A stretch of DNA of 64,000 nucleotides from NCBI RefSeq assembly GCF_029689925.1, contig NZ_CP121445.1:6320501-6384500 (forward strand). Direction: 5' to 3'. Position 1 is the stretch's first letter. Each line of letters begins with the position of its first letter. Below, piece by piece: positions 57,224-64,000 of this stretch. Origin of the DNA: Anaerocolumna sp. AGMB13025 (GTDB lineage: Bacteria > Bacillota > Clostridia > Lachnospirales > Lachnospiraceae). A model generated the notes under the pieces. That model was not told where the DNA came from and made no database searches. It saw only the letters and a program-made list of their open reading frames with translations. Made by a program: the position numbers and the translations under genes.

Positions 57224-58591
57224 TCAACAATTCACCCTTTGTAGACAACAGACTGTCTCAACATGGGTACTATGAGCAAACTGATCCACTGCCTGAACCT
57301 TCTCCACCTGATAACCCCTGTCACAAAGATACCTTAAATCCCTGGCCAGGGTTGCCGGATCACAGGATACATACACTACCCTTTTTGGCGCCATCTGTAC
57401 AATGGTATTAAGGAGACTTTCCTCGCAGCCTTTTCTTGGCGGGTCAACAACAATTACCTCTGCATAGATATTGTCTTCTTTATATTTTAACGGAAGTACT
57501 TCTTCCGCTGCCCCTACAAAAAATTCTGCGTTTTTTATATGATTGATTTTTGCATTCTGCCTGGCATCTTCAATGGCCTCTGGAATAATCTCAACGCCGT
57601 ATACCTGTCTGGCTTTTCCAGCTAAGAATAAAGATATGGTACCGATTCCGCAGTATAAATCCCAAACTACCTCGTCACCTTTTAAGTCTGCATAATTTAG
57701 GGCTGTCTCATATAAAACCTTCGTCTGCCCTGGATTGACCTGATAGAAGGAGAGCGGGGATATCTGATATTTAATCTCACCGATATAATCCGTTATAAAA
57801 GGTTGTCCCCACAGAGTAATCACCTTATCCCCAAGGATTACATTGGTCTTCACTTTATTGCTGTTTAGACTGATACTGGTCATTCCCGGTGTTAAAACAA
57901 GGCTTTCTATGAGCTTTTCCTTATAAGGCAGGTCGTCACCGTTAACAATAAGGCATACCATAATCTCACCGGTCACAAACCCGACTCTGGTCAAAATATG
58001 ACGGACTAATCCTTCATGGCTTTCCTCGTCATAGGTACTTATCTGATATTCTTCCAGAAAAGTCCTGATCTTCTCGATGATTGTATCATTTACCTTTGCC
58101 TGAATTGCACAATGTGAAGTATCGATAATAGAATGAGTTCCACCTGCATAAAACCCAATTACCACTTTCCCCTCCTTATTTCTGCCAACAGGGAACTGTG
58201 CTTTATTACGGTAATAAAAGGGCTCTTCCATTCCGATAATAGGCTCTAGTCTAATATCCTCCTTAAACCCTCCAATTCGTTCCAAACAATTCTTAACCTT
58301 ATTCTGTTTGTACGCAAGCTGTCTTTCATAGGATAAGTGCTGAAGACTGCAGCCACCGCATTTTCCTGCAACCTCACATAAAGGATTAACACGATAAGCA
58401 GAGGGCTGTAAAACCTCTAGGAGCCTGGCATATCCGTAGTTTTTCTTGGGCTTCATTACCTTTACCCTTACCTGGTCACCGGGCAAAGCATTCTTTACAA
58501 ATAAGGTATAGCCCTGATATTTGCCGATACCCTCTCCATCAGAACCAATATCCTCTATATCAATTATTACTTCATCATTCTTATTTAACAT
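57224..58591 (-). CDS. 23S rRNA (uracil-5-)-methyltransferase, RlmD/RumA family
   Basis: About 455 residues from ATG 58591 (MLNKNDEVI); the open frame continues upstream to 58684 but the extra residues do not belong to the family. TRAM domain first (IDIEDIGSDGEGIGKYQGYTL), then an iron-sulfur Cys set (PLCEVAGKCGGCSLQH), the SAM site DLYCGIGTISLFLA, DPPRKGC, and the catalytic Cys in YVSCDPATLARDL. It methylates a uridine of 23S rRNA. Confidence 0.93.
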   Translation of the reverse strand: MLNKNDEVIIDIEDIGSDGEGIGKYQGYTLFVKNALPGDQVRVKVMKPKKNYGYARLLEVLQPSAYRVNPLCEVAGKCGGCSLQHLSYERQLAYKQNKVKNCLERIGGFKEDIRLEPIIGMEEPFYYRNKAQFPVGRNKEGKVVIGFYAGGTHSIIDTSHCAIQAKVNDTIIEKIRTFLEEYQISTYDEESHEGLVRHILTRVGFVTGEIMVCLIVNGDDLPYKEKLIESLVLTPGMTSISLNSNKVKTNVILGDKVITLWGQPFITDYIGEIKYQISPLSFYQVNPGQTKVLYETALNYADLKGDEVVWDLYCGIGTISLFLAGKARQVYGVEIIPEAIEDARQNAKINHIKNAEFFVGAAEEVLPLKYKEDNIYAEVIVVDPPRKGCEESLLNTIVQMAPKRVVYVSCDPATLARDLRYLCDRGYQVEKVQAVDQFAHSTHVETVCCLQRVNC

Positions 58592-58737
58592 CGCGCACTC
58601 TCTTTCCATCCCTTCGGATGACTGCTTTGCAAAACTTAAAACAAACCACCGCAAAATTCTTATGCAGTATATGCCTTCAAACAAATACTAAGTCTGGGAA
58701 TTTTGCGGCGGTCTCTTATGTTTCATTCTAGTATTAA

Positions 58738-59015
58738 GGATATCTTTTTGTATATCCAGATATCTTTTTGCGTATCCAGATATCTCTTTTTGTGTATCCA
58801 GATATCTTTTTGTGTATCTAGATTTCTTTTTCTTGTATCCAGATATCTTTTTGCGTATCCAGATATCTTTTTCGTGTATCCAGATATCTTTTCATGTATC
58901 CAGATATCTTTTTCGTGTAATCCAGACATCTTTTCATGTACCCAGATATGTTTTTCGTGTATTCAGATATCTTTTTGTGTACCCAGATACCTTTTTCGTG
59001 TAATCCAGATATCCT
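58738..59015. repeat. Degenerate tandem repeat, about 13 copies of a 20-22-bp unit
   Basis: The unit is close to GTGTATCCAGATATCTTTTT, with the palindromic core GATATC. Copies vary in length by 1-2 bases (for example CGTGTAATCCAGACATCTTTT and GTGTACCCAGATACCTTTTT). It lies in the upstream region of rlmD, between it and yhaM. Because the unit length varies, it does not keep one reading frame, and the short frames across it are not taken as genes. Confidence 0.9.
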
Positions 59016-59184
59016 ATCTATAACTTACCTCTTTAGCCTCTATCTATACTCTGTGACCTCTCACAGCATACTTCATAGTCTCTTTATCCATAACCTATAC
59101 GGACCTTTACCACGTACCCCTACAGCCTCATATATCGTACATTATGTGACCTCACATATCCTGATATCCTGAATCAATAGAGTA

Positions 59185-60126
59185 TTAGATCGTAGTCCTT
59201 CTGATATTGGATTCAAACAAACGGCTTAACCCTAACCAGGTCATCTTCTCATCTCCGCCATTTAATATCTCCGTCATGGTCTGTAATTTGGCATCGGTAT
59301 TATCTGCAAAATTAAGGGCCAAGGCTTCAATAATAGCCGGTTTCTTTGGGGAACCGTATTCCAGCTCTCCGTGATGGGCTAAAATACAGTGCTTTAACTC
59401 AGAGCCCAGCTGGGTCGGAAAGTTTGGTATGGTCTTCATTCTGGCACTGATTATCTCCGTACCGATGTAGATATGTCCTAAAAGCTGACCTTCATCGGTA
59501 TAATCATTCTCAGGGAAAGAGGATAATTCCTCCATCTTGCCAATATCATGGAAAATGGCTGCCGCAATCAACAGGTCGCGATTAATTAAAGGATAATTCT
59601 TAGCATAGTAGTCACAAAGTTTTACTACACTTAACGTATGTTCTAATAATCCCCCTACAAATCCATGATGTACGCTTTTGGCTGCGGAATGTTTCTTAAA
59701 GTTTGCAGCAAAGGTTTTATCATCCGCAAAAAAGCTTTCCAAAAGCTTTCTTAGCTGAGGCTGCTCCACAGAGCTTATAAACTTAAGTATTTCACTGTAC
59801 ATTAAGTCTATGTTCTTGTCCGTAGTAGGTACGAAATCCGTGGGGTCATATTCCCCTTCCTGACTCCTTCTTACCCGTTTTACATTCAATTGTAGGGTCC
59901 CTTGAAAACTAATCACCTGACCGTCAACCCGGATATATTCCATTGCTTCAAAATGGTCTATACCAGCAGACAGTTCCCAGATCTTAGCGTCTAATGTACC
60001 TGATTTATCCTGTAATAGTAGAGAATAATAATTCTTACCCGCTTTTGTTTTTAATGTCTGTTTCGTTTTGCAGAGATAGGTTTCTGAAACCATTTCTCCG
60101 TCCCTAAGTTCTCCAATATATCTCAT
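59185..60126 (-). CDS. yhaM: YhaM-family 3'-5' exoribonuclease (OB fold + HD domain)
   Basis: 313 residues. The N-terminal OB-fold (YLCKTKQTLKTKAGKNYYSL, LQDKSGTLDAKIW) is followed by an HD metal-binding phosphohydrolase: HHGFVGGLLEHTLSV, AAIFHDIGKMEELS, HCILAHHGELEYGSPKKP. This is the usual domain order and length of YhaM. It acts in RNA turnover. Confidence 0.93.
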   Translation of the reverse strand: MRYIGELRDGEMVSETYLCKTKQTLKTKAGKNYYSLLLQDKSGTLDAKIWELSAGIDHFEAMEYIRVDGQVISFQGTLQLNVKRVRRSQEGEYDPTDFVPTTDKNIDLMYSEILKFISSVEQPQLRKLLESFFADDKTFAANFKKHSAAKSVHHGFVGGLLEHTLSVVKLCDYYAKNYPLINRDLLIAAAIFHDIGKMEELSSFPENDYTDEGQLLGHIYIGTEIISARMKTIPNFPTQLGSELKHCILAHHGELEYGSPKKPAIIEALALNFADNTDAKLQTMTEILNGGDEKMTWLGLSRLFESNIRRTTI

Positions 60127-60332
60127 TCAGATACCCGGCCTTTCTAACTCTCATTTTCCTTTTAATATAACTTTAGTAATAACCCATTTATATGCACCGG
60201 ATTTTCCATCGTCCCATACATTATACCTTAGGAGACTGCTGTTTTCAACCTACTTTCGCTCAAAAAAGGAAAAAGGGTTACATATTCAAAAATTATTGCC
60301 TGACAGAGAATTAGAATTATATTTTGCTACAG

Positions 60333-62663
60333 TCAATGACCAAACCCTTCTATTTTCCATCCTGTTTGAGGAGACTCATAAACCATACTGCAATCCCATG
60401 ACTGCTCACCGCTTCCCAGGGTCACTTCTTCTTTATACTGAAGATTTACATACACTCTATATGTTCTGGAATTTTTACCGCTTTCTTTGATGAGTTTGGT
60501 TTCCATAAGTTTTGAGGATTTTAAGTTATCAAAGTTAGATTTGGCTCCTGAATCAGCGTCCGTTAATGGAAGACTTAACCCTTCGTTAAATAATTCCTCA
60601 TTTGGCATATTAACTGTTAGATTTTCAAGAAAGGTCTTTCTTGAGATACAGTATTTCGCGCGCTTCGCATCTTTCTGATCCAGTGCTGTAAAATATTCCT
60701 CAATCACCTGTTCAGGTCCTAATTCAGCCAGTCTTTCTTCCTCACGATCCGCCTTAACTTTATCCCCAAGCCATTCCAGAAGGGTTTTGTCAACCACACG
60801 TTCAAAGCTGTTACCTTTTAGACTGCAAGCATTAAAAGCACTGTGCCGCCCGGCACTGATGAATGCACCGATTATTTTGCCGTCTTTTTTTACTACAATT
60901 CCTCTGCAATCTAAGATCGGATAAAATTCCTGGGGCATGCTCTCATGAATCCGATAAATTCTGACATCAAGCTCTGTACTGCCAGCGTATGGACTTAAAT
61001 CTAACCCGATATCTTTTGAAAGCTCGTTGTTATAGGCGAAATAATATGGATTGGGGTTAAATTCGGACAAAGCGCTGATGTCACCTAACTTATTTTCTCT
61101 CTCGCTAATCTGATAATCCAATGTCCAGCCATACTTCTTAAAAAGAGCCGAATCTGCTTCATCTATCATAAAGGTTATGGTTGTATTTTCAAAAAATGAA
61201 TTAATATAGCGGGCAAAATCGGTTCCAATTTCATACAAACCTCCATCTTTTTTAAGGTAAGCTTTATTATAAAGGGTATCATAATAAAGTTTACAGCTAT
61301 ATCCGCCGGTATTACCTGATACTTTTATTGTATATTGATTTGTATGATTGTTTTCTAAATCAATGTTTTGTTTCGAGATCATACTGGTTCTAATTGCTGA
61401 ATCCATGTAGGCTATTGCCTGAGTATCGGAGACTTCAAATTCCTTTGATTGATATCCTTGATATTCAGACAGCAAGGATATTTTTATACTATTATACTCT
61501 GTGGTGTACACCGTTTCTGACGCTTTTTCAGGCGCAGACGAGGATGCCTCTCGTTGATTCGGCGTGATTTTAGAAGCATTCGGGTCGTATTTATTGTTAT
61601 TACCTGAGGTATTATAGGAAGCAGGCATCTTATTAGGTATCTTAACTGTTTGCTTACTGACTATAAGTGAAAGACTCACCACCAGAACAATTATAACTGC
61701 CGTCATGCTTACCCAAAATCCAGGTTTCTTATACTTTAATATATTTTTTACTCTTCCCTTTACTCCTGTTTCCCCAAATGCAAGAGTACCAGGAAGTCCG
61801 CTTCTATTGATTGCCAGTGCCAGCAAGGAACTGGCATAGTCCCCCCGGATATCAATAGTATAATGTTTCATAACGCTCTCATCTGCCGATAATTCCATAT
61901 CCTTTACCATAAGCAGGTAGGAACACCACGCCAGAGGATTAAACCAATGTATGGCAGTAATCATAAAAGCCAGGGGCTTTATCAGATAGTCCAGGCGTCT
62001 AATGTGTGCATTTTCGTGAGCGGTCACAAATTCCAGCTCATGGGCGCTAAGTCCCGTTGGTACGTATATTTTTGTATGTAAGAAGCCAAGTACAAAGGGT
62101 GTTTTTATAAATTCAGTTTCAAAGATATTATCCTTCACACGAATCCCGGTCATAACCCTTCTTTTTAAACGCAGATAGCCGATAATCCCATATAAGATAA
62201 GTGCAGTAACTCCCAACATCCATAAATATGCCCCTGCTTTTAGTACCGTTCTCACAAGATGGGTGCTTTGGGACTGACTAGTGCCTTCTGCTGGATTGAT
62301 GCCTTCTTCCTGGCTGTTACTTTCTGCCTGGCTGGTGCTTGGATTGGTACCTGATATTGTACTTCCCGCTGAGTTTTTCAGGACATTATTTACAGTATGG
62401 TCTACCATAGATACTCCACTTTGTATGGAGGGACTCTCAGAATATATCAGGTCATGGGATATGGTATGTGGTTGAATAGGGATGATACTTGCAGACATTG
62501 GTATCGTAAACGGACAAATCAACCGAAAAAATACCACGGTCCATAAGATATAGGAATATAGTTTAGGTGTTTTTTTTAAGAACAACCGAATTATCATGAC
62601 AATCAAGGCAGCAAAACTAGCATTAATACTCAGGTTCAGGATACTGATAAATAAACTGCTCAT
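60333..62663 (-). CDS. BlaR1/MecR1-type M56 sensor protein
   Basis: 776 residues. Four or five N-terminal membrane segments surround an M56 metalloprotease domain with HExxH as HENAH (FVTAHENAHIRRLDYL). One more membrane segment (about 318-340, VSMTAVIIVLVVSLSLIVSK) leads to a large outer part. That part is not a penicillin-binding domain; it has a segment like DUF4830 (ADSALFKKYGWTLDYQISE) and an NTF2-like end (EEYFTALDQKDAKRAKYC). It probably senses some cell-surface stress and cleaves the BlaI-type repressor. Its start overlaps the blaI stop (ATGA). Confidence 0.88.
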   Translation of the reverse strand: MSSLFISILNLSINASFAALIVMIIRLFLKKTPKLYSYILWTVVFFRLICPFTIPMSASIIPIQPHTISHDLIYSESPSIQSGVSMVDHTVNNVLKNSAGSTISGTNPSTSQAESNSQEEGINPAEGTSQSQSTHLVRTVLKAGAYLWMLGVTALILYGIIGYLRLKRRVMTGIRVKDNIFETEFIKTPFVLGFLHTKIYVPTGLSAHELEFVTAHENAHIRRLDYLIKPLAFMITAIHWFNPLAWCSYLLMVKDMELSADESVMKHYTIDIRGDYASSLLALAINRSGLPGTLAFGETGVKGRVKNILKYKKPGFWVSMTAVIIVLVVSLSLIVSKQTVKIPNKMPASYNTSGNNNKYDPNASKITPNQREASSSAPEKASETVYTTEYNSIKISLLSEYQGYQSKEFEVSDTQAIAYMDSAIRTSMISKQNIDLENNHTNQYTIKVSGNTGGYSCKLYYDTLYNKAYLKKDGGLYEIGTDFARYINSFFENTTITFMIDEADSALFKKYGWTLDYQISERENKLGDISALSEFNPNPYYFAYNNELSKDIGLDLSPYAGSTELDVRIYRIHESMPQEFYPILDCRGIVVKKDGKIIGAFISAGRHSAFNACSLKGNSFERVVDKTLLEWLGDKVKADREEERLAELGPEQVIEEYFTALDQKDAKRAKYCISRKTFLENLTVNMPNEELFNEGLSLPLTDADSGAKSNFDNLKSSKLMETKLIKESGKNSRTYRVYVNLQYKEEVTLGSGEQSWDCSMVYESPQTGWKIEGFGH

Positions 62664-63019
62664 TTCGTTGCCTCCTCTATCATTTTTTTAATTTGTCCGG
62701 CTTCTTCCTGAGTAAGTTTCTTATCCTGTAAAAATGCGGTTATAAAACTGGGCAGCGAGTTATCAAAAGCCTTTTCAAGAATCTGTTCACTCTCATATTT
62801 TTGAACTTGAATACGTTTTACTAGTGACGTTACCACGGCATTTTCGTTTTTTAACATTCCACGCTCGGACAACCGCTTAATCACGGAATAGGTAGTAGAT
62901 TTCTTCCACCCGAATCCACTTTGGCATAACTTGACAAGCTCCGTGGAGTTGATTGGTTCCTTCTCCCAGACAATACACATGAAGCGGTATTCGGCATCGA
63001 ATATTTTTAAATTTTCCAT
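62660..63019 (-). CDS. BlaI/MecI-family transcriptional repressor
   Basis: 119 residues with GGGAGG before ATG. The winged helix is in LVKLCQSGFGWKKSTTYSVIKRLSERGM, and the C-terminal dimer region contains the usual protease-cut area (NSLPSFITAFLQD). Coupled to the M56 gene, it should repress its own operon through the two palindromes upstream. Confidence 0.92.
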   Translation of the reverse strand: MENLKIFDAEYRFMCIVWEKEPINSTELVKLCQSGFGWKKSTTYSVIKRLSERGMLKNENAVVTSLVKRIQVQKYESEQILEKAFDNSLPSFITAFLQDKKLTQEEAGQIKKMIEEATK

Positions 63020-63038
63020 TTTGATTTCCTCCCGCGTA

Positions 63039-63080
63039 GTCTAATGTATTAGACCTTGTGTTTAGTCTAATCCATTAGAC
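63039..63080 (-). promoter_or_regulatory. Two BlaI-type operator palindromes
   Basis: GTCTAATGTATTAGAC at 63039-63054 and GTCTAATCCATTAGAC at 63065-63080, each a perfect dyad apart from the centre and 26 bp apart centre to centre, directly upstream of the blaI ribosome site. The spacing places two dimers on nearly the same face about 2.5 turns apart. The sequence differs from the classical staphylococcal operator but keeps the dyad layout. Confidence 0.85.
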
Positions 63081-63221
63081 CTTTCTTTGTCAAGAAGGAA
63101 CATTTGTTTTCATTATAGTTAACCTTACCATGGTTTCTGATTTCTAAAACCTCTCATGATATACTCTTATAGAACTCAACTTAGTTTAATATATTCGTTT
63201 TATAGTTTCATCCCAAAAAAC

Positions 63222-63262
63222 GCCCCATCCCGCAAATACATTCTGGGAATGAGGCATTTTGT
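63222..63262 (-). terminator. Rho-independent terminator after the PDZ/HtrA-like gene
   Basis: On the minus strand GCCTCATTCCC, loop, GGGATGGGGCG, then GTTTTTTGG. Two G-U pairs in an 11-bp stem. Confidence 0.7.
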
Positions 63263-63296
63263 TATTAATATTCAGTTTTTTACCAGTTCCTTCTAT

Positions 63297-64000
63297 CTAT
63301 TTTTTGCCGTCCTTTTTCCCTAGGACAACGGATAATTCCATATCCAGCGAAGAGTTCTTAACATTCCGCTTGATCTTAACCTTCATGGTGGTTTTTGGTT
63401 CGCTTTCTGCAATGAGGTTGTTAAAGGTCTTGACCGTGATAATTTCAGTATCATTGACTGATACGATAATATCTCCGTTTTGAAGTCCTGCATTTAAAGC
63501 CGGTGAATCGGTTTCCACCTCTGTGACAAAAATTCCATGGGTGATACCGGACTGCTCAAGGGCCGTCTGGGTCATATCGACTCCTTTGATACCAAAATAA
63601 CTCCGTTCTTCATTGTTTACCAGGCTCTTAATAATATCTTTTAACTGGGTAATACCAATGACCGTATTCACATTCTGGTTATATTCATCCTTTAGCTTCT
63701 GGGTGATGATTCCAATTATCTCACCTTTTAAATTCACAATCACCCCGTCGCTGTGTTCATTATCTGCTATATCTGTATTAAATAAATCTATCTTATTATC
63801 CGTTATATAAGCACTGGAACTTTTACTGGTAATCATGCCGTATTCCATGGAGTTAACGTATCCGTTGGGACTTCCAAGGGCAAGGATTAGAGTACCCGTT
63901 GTAAGAGGATAGGATTCCCCCAGATTGGCAGGTTTTATATTATTCAGTACAGCCTCAGGTATATCCTTAAGACTTACTGCTATCACTGCAAGATTTAAAT
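63297..64000 (-). CDS. HtrA-like protein with PDZ domain, partial (N-terminus outside window)
   Basis: The frame stays open to the right edge (NLAVIAVSLKDIPEA). It shows the C-terminal part of a trypsin-like fold (LGSPNGYVNSMEYGMITS, TDIADNEHSDGVIVNLKGEIIGI) followed by a PDZ domain (GIKGVDMTQTALEQSG, DSPALNAGLQNGDIIVSVND). In HtrA proteases the serine motif is GNSGGPL; here the matching residues are EHSDGVI, so the oxyanion hole is changed and protease activity is doubtful. Confidence 0.85.
   Translation of the reverse strand, partial: LNLAVIAVSLKDIPEAVLNNIKPANLGESYPLTTGTLILALGSPNGYVNSMEYGMITSKSSSAYITDNKIDLFNTDIADNEHSDGVIVNLKGEIIGIITQKLKDEYNQNVNTVIGITQLKDIIKSLVNNEERSYFGIKGVDMTQTALEQSGITHGIFVTEVETDSPALNAGLQNGDIIVSVNDTEIITVKTFNNLIAESEPKTTMKVKIKRNVKNSSLDMELSVVLGKKDGKK

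Noticed and set aside
58592..58684. N-terminal extension of the rRNA methyltransferase
   Set aside because: The family starts with the TRAM domain at MLNKND; the extra 31 residues are hydrophobic and unlike it.
58738..59015. CRISPR array
   Set aside because: Units are directly adjacent with no unique spacers and there are no cas genes.
58703..59023. Repeat-containing open frames on both strands (68-106 residues)
   Set aside because: They are translations of the tandem repeat; the unit length varies, so no consistent protein repeat exists.

Overview
The window looks like a low-GC Firmicute of the class Clostridia, most likely a Lachnospiraceae-type genome. The reasons are the AT-rich DNA, strong AGGAGG ribosome sites, frequent TTG/GTG starts, and housekeeping genes of that group at the right end (TRAM-type rRNA uracil methyltransferase, YhaM-type exoribonuclease, BlaI/BlaR1 pair). 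No rRNA, tRNA or CRISPR array was seen.

Positions 1-18441 (all minus strand) are one long biosynthetic operon. It begins with two free acyl carrier proteins. These are followed by a SPASM radical SAM enzyme, a seryl-tRNA-synthetase-like amino acid:carrier-protein ligase, a PLP decarboxylase, two ABC exporters, a radical SAM/B12 protein with permuted domains, a free malonyl-transferase, a carrier protein fused to a class III aminotransferase, a BtrH-like acyltransferase, and a trans-AT polyketide synthase (KS-KR-ACP-KS...) that leaves the window on the left. The gene set suggests that an amino acid is loaded on a carrier protein, decarboxylated there as in butirosin side-chain assembly, extended by a PKS with an in-trans AT, aminated, and exported. 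The product is unknown.

Positions 18442-24300 hold about 2 kb of DNA with no recognisable gene, a decayed insertion sequence with a clean 7-bp target duplication (20403-22023), and two paralogous plus-strand genes with a BtrH_N/C39-like look.

Positions 24338-37490 are a single IS66-family element of about 2.5 kb that has been invaded three times by tyrosine-recombinase elements of the recombinase-in-trio (RIT) type. When the inserts are removed, tnpB (118 aa) and tnpC (about 514 codons) close up exactly. The first RIT element has lost DNA between ritB and ritC and now encodes an in-frame RitB-RitC chimera. Each RIT element has near-perfect terminal inverted repeats and an extra palindromic stub at only one end.

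Positions 37992-45600 are a Tn7-like transposition module (tnsA, tnsB, tnsC and two tniQ/tnsD paralogues; no tnsE). Its tnsC is broken by an exact 7-bp tandem duplication. Two related noncoding blocks (hairpin plus a conserved tail) flank the module in direct orientation. Positions 46145-54504 form a defence-like island: a SIR2-like protein, two proteins with HEPN-like RX4H motifs (one frameshifted), and a Gabija-like GajA/GajB pair whose gajA carries a frameshift and an in-frame stop. An IS110-family element with a possible bridge-RNA region follows (54600-56250).

Positions 56330-64000 return to chromosomal genes: a GNAT acetyltransferase, RlmD-type methyltransferase, YhaM, BlaR1/BlaI with two operator palindromes, and a PDZ/HtrA-like protein with a degraded active-site motif that runs off the right edge. 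A 13-copy, roughly 20-bp degenerate tandem repeat lies between yhaM and the methyltransferase gene.
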